A stretch of 64,000 nucleotides of DNA, taken from the NCBI RefSeq assembly GCF_007988965.1, contig NZ_BJVD01000004.1, forward strand, positions 124,001 to 188,000, in the 5' to 3' direction. Both the position numbers and the translations under genes were made by a program. The notes under the pieces were generated by a model. The model saw nothing but the letters and a program-made list of their open reading frames with translations, was not told the DNA's origin and did not search any database. Positions 1-9,227 of this stretch are shown here, in pieces (positions within the stretch are counted from its first letter, which is position 1; every line of letters begins with the position of its first letter). The stretch comes from Rummeliibacillus stabekisii. Its GTDB lineage: Bacteria > Bacillota > Bacilli > Bacillales_A > Planococcaceae.

Positions 1-780
1 AATAACCTAGTCAAATTAGGAGAAGTGAAAGCAACGGGGAAAAAACGTTATCAGTTTACATTGCCTCTAACAAAAAAGCCTTATTTAAAACTGGTGATTC
101 TTCCCGAGATTAAAGGACAATATATATCAGCACTAGATGTGGATATCCATGAAACGAATAAATATTATAATCAAAGAATCCGGCGCTATAAAGTAACAGA
201 TAACTACTCTTCAACAAAGGAAAATCTAACCTTAACAAAGAACATGTTGTATTACCTTGATAAGACAAATTTCCTTGGATTCCAAATACCGGAAGACCAA
301 TACTTCCCTATTACGTTAAAATTATATGACTCAAAAGAGGGTACCGAGCCATTCCAAACATTTACTCAAAAACCAAAAGATAAATATTATTTGGGGTCCA
401 CTCGATTTCCGCTAGCGATCAAATCGAAAGACCTATATGTCGAATTTACAAATAAATTGGGACATACTAGTAACCGAATTCACTACAAAGTCGATCCAAA
501 AGAAACCCAGGTCACGCCAAAACTAACAAGTAAAGACGTTGTATTCTATAACAGAAAAAATCAAAGCGATTATATTCTTGTAAAGAATGTGACACGCGGA
601 GATGTCGTTTACGCTGGGTATGGCAGGGCAGAGGTGAGAAGAGAGCAAATCCGCAAAGATGGCTCTTTTAAAATTACAACAAGCCTAGACGATAATGGCG
701 GCACACTCAATATTAAGTATGGAAGGAATGGTTACTTTACCTCTGAGGAAGCAGCGATTCCTTATGGAAAAGCGAAATAA
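1..780 (+). CDS. C-terminal part of a probable secreted or surface protein (5' end outside window)
   Basis: The reading frame is open to the first base of the window, with no stop before the GTG at 25. The visible 260 residues are therefore most likely the tail of a larger protein. The sequence is beta-rich and lysine/tyrosine-rich, with no membrane segment. The last 80 or so residues (VKNVTRGDVVYAGYGR, then TLNIKYGRNGYFTSEEA) look like a bacterial Ig-like repeat of the kind found in cell-wall proteins and secreted hydrolases. No catalytic motif is visible, so the function stays open. A hairpin terminator follows directly. GTG at 25 has a fair upstream AGGAGA, so a shorter free-standing protein is a weaker alternative. 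Confidence 0.6.
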   Translation, partial: NNLVKLGEVKATGKKRYQFTLPLTKKPYLKLVILPEIKGQYISALDVDIHETNKYYNQRIRRYKVTDNYSSTKENLTLTKNMLYYLDKTNFLGFQIPEDQYFPITLKLYDSKEGTEPFQTFTQKPKDKYYLGSTRFPLAIKSKDLYVEFTNKLGHTSNRIHYKVDPKETQVTPKLTSKDVVFYNRKNQSDYILVKNVTRGDVVYAGYGRAEVRREQIRKDGSFKITTSLDDNGGTLNIKYGRNGYFTSEEAAIPYGKAK

Positions 781-785
781 TAAAG

Positions 786-818
786 AAGGATAGCCGCTTA
801 AGTGGCTATCCTTTTTTT
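786..818 (+). terminator. Rho-independent terminator after the surface protein gene
   Basis: A 10-bp stem (AAGGATAGCC / GGCTATCCTT) with a short loop is followed by a run of seven T, six bases after the stop codon. Confidence 0.85.
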
Positions 819-896
819 GCATAGTTGGAAAACAATCGTAGCTTTTCAATAGCTATAATCCCAGGTGTCCTCGCGATATCTCGTGTGATTAAACGT

Positions 897-2378
897 TTAT
901 TTTAAGAGAACTTCTGTAACTCTTTTCGCATACCATTGGTAAAATCGTTTTGCATCTTGGATTGGTATGTCTGATAGGGATTCGTATCGCACGGGTTTTG
1001 CTCGGTTGATAAAGCCGATTGTGGCAAGACCCATCCATTGCTGCAATTTTGATCGTTTCACTGACACTTCAGCAATTTTGTCGCGCCGTGTGATGAACGT
1101 TGTTTTTTCGAACATTCCTTGGCTTAGTTGAATTTGACTGCCCGTAAGCGCATAACGTGTGTTGTGATAAACAATCAACCGCCTGGCTATTATGAAGGCT
1201 AGCAAAACGGCAGATGCGATTGCCCAACCATATGTAAAGTCCAACAATGCAGGTTTGAAATACACAAGAAGGATAGTTGCAATCAGCCAGAACCAATATG
1301 GTTTTAGGAGTCGGGTGGCCAATGATTTGCGCGGCAGCTTCTTCATGTGTTGGCACACTTCATAGTCTGGCAGCAATTCGGAAATGATCGAATATGTTCG
1401 TTGCATAGGCAAAAATGGATAGAGTGTGCTGACTTCGTTGTCATCATCCCCGAGGTCTCCTATGCTAATCAACTTCACTTCTGCTAGTCCGAGCAACCGT
1501 TTCATAAACGATTGTGTAATTTCCACAGCTTGCACACGGTCTTTCGCAATCGAAAAAGCTGTTTCATCCAATACCCCTTTTGAAATATAAATCCGTTTGT
1601 CATCAGAAGCAATTTCATACTTTCCATACTTCACGAACGTGATAAGAATGCCCACACTGATAGATAGCATAATTACGATCGCTAGGAATCCTGCAATCAT
1701 CCATCCAGATGATAGAATTGACTCGACCCAACCTTCTGCCGTGTCTTCAAGATGAAAAAGTGCACCGATTTTTGCTAATAATGAAGAAGCAATGGCGAGG
1801 AAGAATAGGAAACTGAGTGAGGTAAATGATGCCTTCACAAGATCTTGGTGTGTCGGCGTAAAATGAATTACTCGCTCTGTTTCGTTCCAGCGGCCACCAT
1901 CGGGTTGTGGTTCATCATTCATATTTTGGGACACCGGATGGCTAGTCCTTTTCACCAAACTTTCTAATCGATCTGCTTCTGACCGGGTCAGCACGGGAAA
2001 GGGAACATTCGCATTCACACCTGATGTGCCTGTTTCAAAAGTGATGGAAGTCATACGCAATAGTTTATGCAAAAAGGATGTATATCGTTGTACGTTCTGG
2101 ATTTTTTCATAATTGATCGTGCGTTCTGTCTTTTCAAATATGCCCGATTTCAGATGAAACGCCCGTTCATCTGTGCCGTATCGATTCGTAAACAGTTTCC
2201 ATATGCTTGCGACTACTGTGTAGACAAAAGAGACAAGCAAAACCCAGCCCATAATATGGAAAAAGGTAGAATCTGAGCCTTTATTTAAAAAGAGAATCAC
2301 AGCAAGAATTCCAAAGTTCTTAAAAAAACCAATGATATCAAAAAGTACTGTCAGTGGGTGGTAGTGTTTCATATCCAT
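897..2378 (-). CDS. ydbT: YdbT-like membrane protein with bacterial PH domains
   Basis: This 493-residue membrane protein has several hydrophobic segments (near residues 10-55, 185-250 and 360-400). They alternate with three soluble bPH2-type domains carrying the family signature seen as RTINYEKIQNVQ, FSIAKDRVQAVEI and FITRRDKIAEVSV. Length and pairing match B. subtilis YdbT. The ATG overlaps the stop of the upstream ydbS by one base, so the two are translationally coupled. In B. subtilis the pair belongs to the SigW cell-envelope regulon and protects against an antimicrobial made by related bacilli. The same role here is inferred from family and arrangement. Confidence 0.88.
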   Translation of the reverse strand: MDMKHYHPLTVLFDIIGFFKNFGILAVILFLNKGSDSTFFHIMGWVLLVSFVYTVVASIWKLFTNRYGTDERAFHLKSGIFEKTERTINYEKIQNVQRYTSFLHKLLRMTSITFETGTSGVNANVPFPVLTRSEADRLESLVKRTSHPVSQNMNDEPQPDGGRWNETERVIHFTPTHQDLVKASFTSLSFLFFLAIASSLLAKIGALFHLEDTAEGWVESILSSGWMIAGFLAIVIMLSISVGILITFVKYGKYEIASDDKRIYISKGVLDETAFSIAKDRVQAVEITQSFMKRLLGLAEVKLISIGDLGDDDNEVSTLYPFLPMQRTYSIISELLPDYEVCQHMKKLPRKSLATRLLKPYWFWLIATILLVYFKPALLDFTYGWAIASAVLLAFIIARRLIVYHNTRYALTGSQIQLSQGMFEKTTFITRRDKIAEVSVKRSKLQQWMGLATIGFINRAKPVRYESLSDIPIQDAKRFYQWYAKRVTEVLLK

Positions 2379-2875
2379 TAATCATCCACTTCCTTGATTT
2401 TTGCCATCCGTGCAATCTGGTTTCGAACTTCAACTGCTGTATCCTTTGGCAGAGCCGGAATTTCATGGCCCGATCCCATCGTCTCAATAGCAAGTGAATA
2501 CAGGCCAAATTTACGTAAAATTGGTCCCTGATTCATTGAAACAGCTTGAATCTTTGCCATCGGCACCAATTCATGGCTCTCGTAAAATGCTCCTGTTTTT
2601 AGCTGTAAAAAGTCCTCGTCGATGCCATAGCGGAAATGGCGTACTAAGAAAACAGGACGTAGCCCCACAGACCAAATCGCAGACAACAGAATCAATTCTG
2701 CTAATACAAACAGTACCCAACTCACCCAATTCCACCACGAGAAATAGGTTGCTATACCATACAAAAAGGCAACTACACCAAGCGAAATCGTATGTGAAAT
2801 CGCCGATCCCCAGCGCAGGGCGGGCACGGCTTCTTTTATTAACCGCATTTCTGGTGCTTTAATTTCATTTTCCAT
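2378..2875 (-). CDS. ydbS: YdbS-like PH domain membrane protein
   Basis: A 165-residue protein with two adjacent membrane segments (about residues 25-70) followed by one bPH2 domain (FRYGIDEDFLQLKTGAFYES, then LVPMAKIQAVSMNQGP). It is the first gene of a two-gene operon with ydbT. A GGAGGGG-type ribosome site lies just upstream of the ATG. The domain pattern and partner gene identify it as the YdbS half of the envelope-stress pair. The biochemical function of the family is unknown. Confidence 0.88.
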   Translation of the reverse strand: MENEIKAPEMRLIKEAVPALRWGSAISHTISLGVVAFLYGIATYFSWWNWVSWVLFVLAELILLSAIWSVGLRPVFLVRHFRYGIDEDFLQLKTGAFYESHELVPMAKIQAVSMNQGPILRKFGLYSLAIETMGSGHEIPALPKDTAVEVRNQIARMAKIKEVDD

Positions 2876-2905
2876 TGTAACCCCTCCAAGCGGTCATTTC
2901 TCCTT

Positions 2906-2934
2906 ATTACAACAAATTTCGCAGTTGTTTTCAA
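2906..2934 (-). promoter_or_regulatory. Predicted promoter of ydbS-ydbT
   Basis: On the minus strand TTGAAA (2934-2929) and TGTAAT (2911-2906) are separated by 17 bases, a good SigA arrangement. The same bases can be read as TGAAAA-N16-TGTA, which is close to an ECF-type (SigW-like) TGAAAC-N16-CGTA. The sequence alone does not decide which sigma factor is used. Confidence 0.5.
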
Positions 2935-3035
2935 GGTGTGTTGGAGAATGGAAGGATTTCCAGGATTCCTTTTCCCTAACAAGTATTGCTGCACATACTG
3001 AAGCTAGCGTAGCGGGGGCACAACTTCATTTTGCG

Positions 3036-3109
3036 ATTGTAAATAGAGGGGGAGAGTTGTAAAACTTGTGAGAACGGTTGTAAATATGTGCTGAGCGGTG
3101 GTAAATATC
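3036..3109. repeat. Four-copy imperfect repeat with a 20-21 nt period
   Basis: TTGTAAA occurs at 3037, 3057 and 3078, and TGGTAAA at 3099, giving spacings of 20, 21 and 21 bases. The bases between copies are purine-rich. The array sits between the ydbS promoter and pepF. Confidence 0.6.
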
Positions 3110-3217
3110 CCGAATTCGGCTGAAAGCATATTCTAGCATTCTGAAATAAGCTTACTTTTAGTAGTTTTCCAGAAATTTCTGTATAATTAGAATATACATT
3201 CAAAGGAGGAGAATGAA

Positions 3218-5008
3218 ATGGAGCAAACAAAAGAATACATACAAACTTGGGATTTGGATCAGATTTTTACTGGGGGAAGTCAATCTCTGAGCTTAAAAGA
3301 GACCATATCAAAATTAACGAAAGAAATATCGAAGGTAGATGAAAGTATCGAACTGTTTAATCCTGCAAAAGCTTCGGCAAATGATTTGGTAGTAATCCTC
3401 AATCAGTTGGGACCATTACAGAAACAATTGCGCGATGTCTTTGCTTATATTGGCTGCCTTAGCGCACAAGATGTAAATGATTCAGATGCAGCAGTATTAG
3501 TAGCCAAGTCCGGGGATTTAGCTGCAAAAATGGGGACAGTAAGCTCTAAACTAAATCAAAAGCTAAAAGATATTAAAGAAGAGGCTTGGGCACAAACGAT
3601 GCAGTCTCAAGAATTAAAAGAGATTGCTTTTTCACTCAGCGAAGCAAGACGTAAGGCAAAAGAAATGTTGCCGATAGATCAAGAAGTATTAATCAATGAT
3701 TTGGCTGTTGATGGCTATCATGCATGGAACCAGATGTACGATACGATTGTTGGCAGTATGTTTGTCACTGTGGAGGAGAAGGGTGAAAGTAAACAGTATT
3801 CAATGGGACAAGCATCCAATATGATGTCCAATTCTGACCACCATGTACGGAAGAAGACATTTGATTTAATCCAACAGGAGTGGCAGAGAAATGCTCCATT
3901 GTTTGGGCAATCATTAAATCATCTGGCTGGATTCCGACTACAAATATATAAACATCGTGGATGGAATGATGTATTAAGAGAACCACTGGAAAATAATCGA
4001 ATGCAAAAAGAAACGCTTGATGCCATGTGGACAGCGATTGAGCAGAATAAAGAACCATTTGTAGCATTTTTAAATAGAAAAGCAAAGTTACTTGGTGTGG
4101 AAAAACTGAGTATGTATGATATTGGCGCCCCTCTCGGAAAAAGTGAAACAAAAGTATCTTACACCCAAGGAGCTAATCGGATCATCGAGCAATTCCAGAA
4201 GTTTAGCCCTCAAATGGCCGATTTTGCAAAAATGGCATTTGAAAATCGCTGGATTGAAGCAGAAGACCGAGCTGGGAAACGCCCAGGAGGATTTTGTACA
4301 AGCTTTCCAAATAAAAAGCAGACACGTATCTTTATGACATATTCAGGAACAGAATCTAATATCGCGACACTGGCCCATGAACTCGGACATGGTTTCCATC
4401 AACATGTGATGAATGATTTGCCAATCCAAAATCAACGGTACGCTATGAATGTGGCAGAAACTGCCTCGACTTTTGCCGAAATGATTTTGGCAGATGCAGC
4501 AGTTCGACAAGCAACATCAAAAGAAGAAAAAGTAGCATTGTTGGAAGATAAAATACGCCGAGGCATCACATTCTTTATGAATATTCATGCTCGTTTCTTA
4601 TTTGAAACAAACTTTTATGAGGAACGTAAAAATGGCATGGTCCCGGTAGAAAGGCTCAATGAATTAATGGTTACCGCACAGAAAGAAGCATATTGTGATG
4701 CGCTTGATGAATATGATCCAATGTTCTGGGCTTCCAAGTTACATTTCCATAAGACAGGAACACCATTTTATAACTTCCCGTATACATTCGGTTATTTGTT
4801 CAGCCTTGGCATCTATGCACATGCCTTGGAACAGGGCAATGATTTTGAAAATGAATATATCGCGCTTTTGCAAGACACTGGTCGTATGACGGTGGAAGAT
4901 TTGGCGAAAAAGCATTTGAATGTTGATCTAACAAAGCCAGACTTCTGGGAAAAGGCAATTCATTTATGTATTGAGGATATCAATGAATTCATGCAACTTA
5001 CGGAATAA
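3218..5008 (+). CDS. pepF: M3 family oligoendopeptidase (PepF-like)
   Basis: This 596-residue cytoplasmic zinc metallopeptidase of the thimet/oligoendopeptidase F family cleaves short peptides. The zinc motif HELGHGFHQH lies near residue 387. The downstream glutamate ligand region NVAETASTFAEMI and the C-terminal FPYTFGYLFSLGIYAHAL are typical of the PepF clade. The ATG at 3218 has an excellent AAAGGAGGAGA site 5-6 bases upstream. A TATAAT -10 element lies at 3182-3187, without a clear -35. It appears monocistronic, with a hairpin after the stop. Confidence 0.93.
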   Translation: MEQTKEYIQTWDLDQIFTGGSQSLSLKETISKLTKEISKVDESIELFNPAKASANDLVVILNQLGPLQKQLRDVFAYIGCLSAQDVNDSDAAVLVAKSGDLAAKMGTVSSKLNQKLKDIKEEAWAQTMQSQELKEIAFSLSEARRKAKEMLPIDQEVLINDLAVDGYHAWNQMYDTIVGSMFVTVEEKGESKQYSMGQASNMMSNSDHHVRKKTFDLIQQEWQRNAPLFGQSLNHLAGFRLQIYKHRGWNDVLREPLENNRMQKETLDAMWTAIEQNKEPFVAFLNRKAKLLGVEKLSMYDIGAPLGKSETKVSYTQGANRIIEQFQKFSPQMADFAKMAFENRWIEAEDRAGKRPGGFCTSFPNKKQTRIFMTYSGTESNIATLAHELGHGFHQHVMNDLPIQNQRYAMNVAETASTFAEMILADAAVRQATSKEEKVALLEDKIRRGITFFMNIHARFLFETNFYEERKNGMVPVERLNELMVTAQKEAYCDALDEYDPMFWASKLHFHKTGTPFYNFPYTFGYLFSLGIYAHALEQGNDFENEYIALLQDTGRMTVEDLAKKHLNVDLTKPDFWEKAIHLCIEDINEFMQLTE

Positions 5009-5031
5009 TGGGAGTAAATATTGTGAAACAA

Positions 5032-5066
5032 AAGGAGTAACTAGAAAATTCTAGTTACTTCTTTTT
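5032..5066 (+). terminator. Terminator after pepF
   Basis: A near-perfect inverted repeat (GGAGTAACTAGAA / TTCTAGTTACTTC) ends in a T-rich run (TTCTTTTTG). Confidence 0.75.
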
Positions 5067-5080
5067 GATATGGTATTTAA

Positions 5081-5182
5081 AGATTATCAGTTTTTTCATA
5101 CGCAACGGCAGAAGATCTATTCTCAAATGGTATGATTGATGGGAATAAGTTTATTGATAGAGTTCCAGACTTAGAGTGGTAA
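5081..5182 (+). pseudogene. Possible C-terminal gene fragment
   Basis: A 33-codon stretch with protein-like composition (ends ATAEDLFSNGMIDGNKFIDR, then VPDLEW and TAA) has no start codon or ribosome site, and the upstream frame is closed by TAA. It reads like the tail of a lost gene between the pepF terminator and mrr. I do not recognise the family. Confidence 0.2.
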
Positions 5183-5257
5183 AATAATACATGTAATTAG
5201 CTTGACTAGAACTTACTTATAGAAAAGAGAAATGGGCTATTAATCAAGGAGGCAACT

Positions 5258-6211
5258 ATGAATAATGATTGGTCTAAATTAAAACGCTCTTCAAATGGAA
5301 TTCCTACGTATGATTCATTAATTCCTTATATTTTAGAAGTTATAAAAAATGGGGAAGAGGCGACCAACGTCGTTATTAAAGAGAGGGTATGTGATTATTT
5401 AAATGTACCTCAACACATTGTGGAAGAGAAATACCCTAATTACCCAGATAGCGAAAGTATATTACATAACCGATTTAGCTTTGCCTTTAGTGATCTATCT
5501 AAAGCAAATGTAGTTGACCGTGTTAGAAGAGGTGTTTATAAAATAAATGAAAATGGGGAATTTTTATTAGATAACTATGGAGATCAATTAACTAAAAAAG
5601 TCTTAGAAGAACGTCCTGAATACATGCAATATATGAATGAATTGAAATTGCGTAATGAAAGAACGGGTGGAGCCACAATTGAAAATGTGGAGGAAAATGA
5701 TAAGCCGAAAATTGAAATTGGGAGCCTAGTTCAGACTATAAACAATGAAATCGCGATTGAACTTCTGGATATTGTTCGTGGGAGCGATCCTATATTTTTT
5801 GAAAAGCTAGTAGTGGATTTACTAGTAGCCATGGGGTATAGCGGAGAAAATGGCGAAGCTAAAGTAACCAGCCAATCAAATGATGGAGGGATAGACGGTA
5901 TTATCAATCAAGACCCCCTAGGAACAAGCACTGTATACATACAGGTAAAGAGATATAAAGAAGATAATGTAGTTGGAAGATCAGCCATCCAAGCGTTTTA
6001 TGGAGCTCTTGCAGGAGTAAATGCAGATAGAGGGGTGTTTATTACAACTTCCCGTTATACTAAAAATGCAAAAGAGTTTGCCAAGAACCAAGGTATCGTG
6101 TTAATTGATGGCATCCAGTTAACTGATTTAATGCTGAAATATCGAGTGGGGGTAGAGGTAGCTCACCAATATACAGTATTTAAGATAGATGGAGACTATT
6201 TTGAGGAATAA
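5258..6211 (+). CDS. mrr: Mrr-type (type IV) restriction endonuclease
   Basis: A 317-residue protein with the two-domain Mrr layout. Residues about 1-95 form a winged-helix N domain (SLIPYILEVIKNGEEAT ... VVDRVRRGVYKINENG). A linker leads to a PD-(D/E)XK-like catalytic domain from about 185. The core motifs are FFEKLVVDLLVAMGY, the acidic GGIDGII and the QVKR motif on the next strand. Mrr enzymes cut methylated foreign DNA and act alone, and no methylase lies nearby. An AAGGAGGC ribosome site precedes the ATG. The gene sits in an AT-rich accessory pocket, consistent with horizontal acquisition. Confidence 0.9.
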   Translation: MNNDWSKLKRSSNGIPTYDSLIPYILEVIKNGEEATNVVIKERVCDYLNVPQHIVEEKYPNYPDSESILHNRFSFAFSDLSKANVVDRVRRGVYKINENGEFLLDNYGDQLTKKVLEERPEYMQYMNELKLRNERTGGATIENVEENDKPKIEIGSLVQTINNEIAIELLDIVRGSDPIFFEKLVVDLLVAMGYSGENGEAKVTSQSNDGGIDGIINQDPLGTSTVYIQVKRYKEDNVVGRSAIQAFYGALAGVNADRGVFITTSRYTKNAKEFAKNQGIVLIDGIQLTDLMLKYRVGVEVAHQYTVFKIDGDYFEE

Positions 6212-6260
6212 ACTACACTGGTAAAAATCATTTCATACTAAAAATGCTATTTCTTTTTAA

Positions 6261-6295
6261 GCAGCTTAATCTTCTTTAAGTTAGGCTGTTTTTTG
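6261..6295 (+). terminator. Probable terminator after mrr
   Basis: An imperfect hairpin (GCAGCTTAA / TTAGGCTG) is followed by six T, about 50 bases after the mrr stop. Confidence 0.55.
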
Positions 6296-6362
6296 TAGAG
6301 GTTATTTTTAATATAAAATAGAAAACTGATTAGCAAACGGTTGAAAGGGAAGGAAATTATAG

Positions 6363-6914
6363 ATGATTGATAATTTTATAGATGATTATAAAAAACATAG
6401 AAAAAAGATACACAGAAAGGGTTATAAGGTAGTAGGAATACCATCAATCATAATTTTTATTCTAACCTTTGGTTTTATGGTTTTAGGCTTCTTTTTATTG
6501 CCTCTAATTAGCAATTGGTTTATTTTTCTCGAAATAGCCTCAGTTATTATATTGTTTAAAATTGATAAAAGAGTTGATAATTTAATTAACTTAAATTGGT
6601 TGAAAGATAAAGCTAAATTAAAAGGTTATATATCTTGTTATTTAAAGGAGAATGGGTTTACTCTTTCTAGTCAATTTAAAGAGTTATCAATTATTTTAAA
6701 ACAGAGAAGCGAGAAAAAATATAAAAAGTATGATTTAACTTCATATATATCAATAATTGTAGCGATTGTTATTTTTGTATTAGGTATCTTGGTTAATGAT
6801 AATTTAAAACTTTTATTTGTGGTAGTAGCACTTAGTTGTATTTTTATTATTATTAATATTAGTCTGATAATAATATTTATACTAGTATATTTATTAACAG
6901 GGAAAGTGAGGTAA
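6363..6914 (+). CDS. Hypothetical integral membrane protein, very AT-rich
   Basis: A 183-residue protein of unknown family with about four hydrophobic segments (residues about 24-48, 51-65, 127-144 and 147-177). A basic N-terminus (KKHRKKIHRK) and a lysine-rich central cytosolic loop flank them. The GGGAAGGAAATT ribosome site before ATG 6363 supports translation. Base composition is clearly more AT-rich than the flanking core genes. After the stop another frame stays coding-like to 7006 (see next entry), so the C-terminus may have been altered by a frameshift. Confidence 0.55.
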   Translation: MIDNFIDDYKKHRKKIHRKGYKVVGIPSIIIFILTFGFMVLGFFLLPLISNWFIFLEIASVIILFKIDKRVDNLINLNWLKDKAKLKGYISCYLKENGFTLSSQFKELSIILKQRSEKKYKKYDLTSYISIIVAIVIFVLGILVNDNLKLLFVVVALSCIFIIINISLIIIFILVYLLTGKVR

Positions 6915-7006
6915 TTTATGAACTTGCAAGTCTTGTAGACGAAGTTTATTTTGAAGTTTCTATAAAGGAAGCTCAATTGCTCAAACAGGATTTACTTGGA
7001 ACCTAA
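6905..7006 (+). pseudogene. Possible out-of-frame C-terminal remnant
   Basis: In a different frame from the preceding gene, codons from about 6905 to the TAA at 7004 encode a plausible helical tail (EVIYELASLVDEVYFEVSIK, then EAQLLKQDLLGT). It lacks its own start and ribosome site. It could be the frameshifted end of the upstream gene or a scrap of another gene. Confidence 0.25.
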
Positions 7007-7124
7007 TTTACAATTTAACTTCAAACAAGTGGTTATAGAAGAGTTGAATAAGTAAATAAATAAATAGATGTATGTACTGAGATTCGGATGAATCAAACAG
7101 TATAAAAAAATCTTTAACTAAAAG

Positions 7125-7186
7125 AAACCGAACTATAACAAAACTCTTCGTTGGAGTGTTCCTTAATAGTTGGGTTTTTATTTTTC
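7125..7186. terminator. Bidirectional terminator in the AT-rich pocket
   Basis: Arms AAACCGAACTAT and ATAGTTGGGTTT enclose a second small hairpin (ACTC/GAGT). T-rich tracts lie on both sides, so it can serve the plus-strand gene block and the minus-strand gene at 7231-7419. Confidence 0.6.
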
Positions 7187-7230
7187 TAGAATAAGACAAA
7201 TTTATTTAAGAATAACTAAAGGCCAAATCA

Positions 7231-7419
7231 TCATTTTTTGTTTTTGGAAGTTATGTATAAATACATATAAAGAATAAGATCTATTGTTAAAAATGATAAT
7301 CCTAAGATCAATGTATAGTATTTAAAGAAGTTCCCAGTAGAATATCCTCCTACATAGAATACATAGAGAAAGATAAAAACAATTCCTAATAAAGCACAGA
7401 TATTTTGGATCTTTTTCAT
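7231..7419 (-). CDS. Small hypothetical membrane protein
   Basis: A 62-residue protein consisting almost entirely of two membrane helices (residues about 6-26 and 33-57) with lysine-rich ends (MKKIQN and SKNKK). A strong AAAGGAGA lies 12-13 bases before the ATG, which is a long spacing. No family is recognised. The AT-rich context suggests an accessory gene. Confidence 0.5.
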   Translation of the reverse strand: MKKIQNICALLGIVFIFLYVFYVGGYSTGNFFKYYTLILGLSFLTIDLILYMYLYITSKNKK

Positions 7420-7592
7420 GGTTTCTTCTGTTCTCCTTTAGGTTAGTTGGAAATTATGTATTATTTAAATATATTGGTAAATCATCCCCTTTTATTATAT
7501 ATCACACCTACCCATAAAAAGTACCCTAAAATTCACCATAGCATGTGATAGAATGAAGCGATAAATGAAATTACATCTTAAGGAGCATACGA

Positions 7593-8114
7593 ATGGTGCG
7601 AGAATTAATTTATCCCTGCACTGAGGATACGAATAAGGAAATTGATGAAGCTCTAGAAAGAGAAAAGGTTAATTACGAAGTAGGGATTACCCTTTTTAAC
7701 ACGGGAAAAGATATACTGGCGTATTGTACATTGCACGTGTCGGAAGAAGAATACAATAAAGCAGCCAGTATTATTGAACGCTATTTTTCTCTCGAACAAT
7801 CAGTAATTGAATATACGCATGCTGGGAAACTGGATCGTCGTCATAATAGATTGGTTAGTTTTAAATTATACGGTAGTTTTTTCCTTTTATGGTTTGGAGT
7901 TATATTTACTATCAGCGGATTATCAGGCGATCCGAACGTATTATCATATGCAGGAGCCCTAACAATTTTGATTTGGTCTGTTCTGGTTGGATGGTGTGCG
8001 ATTAAGAAACGTTCAAAATATCATCTTCTCTGGAACATTCTAATAGGAATAATTGTAGTAATTGGTCTTTCGTTTAGCTTGTTCACACTTTATGCCATGT
8101 TATTTATGTCTTAA
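7593..8114 (+). CDS. Hypothetical membrane protein with soluble N-terminal domain
   Basis: A 173-residue protein. Residues 1-75 form a soluble alpha/beta segment (DTNKEIDEALEREKVNYEV, then DILAYCTLHVSEEEYNKA) resembling the small signal-transducer-like DUF2007 fold. About three hydrophobic helices follow (about 91-108, 115-135 and 144-170). AAGGAGCAT precedes the ATG. The function is unknown, and the DUF2007 resemblance is by eye only. Confidence 0.6.
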   Translation: MVRELIYPCTEDTNKEIDEALEREKVNYEVGITLFNTGKDILAYCTLHVSEEEYNKAASIIERYFSLEQSVIEYTHAGKLDRRHNRLVSFKLYGSFFLLWFGVIFTISGLSGDPNVLSYAGALTILIWSVLVGWCAIKKRSKYHLLWNILIGIIVVIGLSFSLFTLYAMLFMS

Positions 8115-8142
8115 TTGTTTTTTCTCTTATTTTGGCCTATGA

Positions 8143-8358
8143 ATGTATTCTGAGGAGGTTAGCAAAATAGAAAAACAACTATGTCCCAAGTGTAAGGGAA
8201 TCAATATAAAAAAGGGATTTCTTGGTGCAGGTGTTCAAATGGTCCGCATGTTTCCCGAACAAAGAAGAGGAGCCTCATCACCTATATCAGCGGAATACTG
8301 CAATGACTGCGGATATATAGTGTCCCTTTTTGTTGATCAGCCAAAGAATGTGAGATAG
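8143..8358 (+). CDS. Small zinc-ribbon protein; real start may be a non-canonical ATA
   Basis: A protein of at most 71 residues with two CxxC knuckles (CPKC near the N-terminus and CNDC near the C-terminus), which should bind one zinc ion. No catalytic domain is seen. The only canonical in-frame start, ATG 8143, has no ribosome site. A perfect GAGGAGG at 8152-8158 sits eight bases before the in-frame ATA at 8167, which would give a 63-residue protein beginning just before KQLCPKC. Short zinc-ribbon proteins of this type are common in Bacillales and uncharacterised. Confidence 0.65.
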   Translation: MYSEEVSKIEKQLCPKCKGINIKKGFLGAGVQMVRMFPEQRRGASSPISAEYCNDCGYIVSLFVDQPKNVR

Positions 8359-8361
8359 AAA

Positions 8362-8390
8362 AAAGGACATGGCTTAATACCATGTCCTAC
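8362..8390 (-). terminator. Terminator of the glcU-gdh operon
   Basis: AGGACATGG / CCATGTCCT with a 7-base loop. On the minus strand it is followed by six T, directly downstream of the gdh stop. Confidence 0.8.
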
Positions 8391-8401
8391 ATACATATAG
8401 T

Positions 8402-9214
<813 letters not shown>

Positions 9215-9227
9215 TCATATTCCATCC

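Noticed and set aside
3036-3109. CRISPR array
   Set aside because: The repeat unit is only about 7 conserved bases with a 20-21 bp period, there are no spacers of normal size, and no cas genes are present in the window.
2976-3230. Minus-strand frame of 84 codons upstream of pepF
   Set aside because: It runs antisense through the 21-nt repeats and the pepF promoter, has no ribosome site and shows only repeat-derived heptads.
6671-6976. Minus-strand frame of 101 codons
   Set aside because: It is antisense to the AT-rich membrane gene, has no ribosome site, and its hydrophobicity mirrors the opposite strand.
7008-7199. Minus-strand frame of 63 codons
   Set aside because: It lies across the bidirectional terminator and has no ribosome site.
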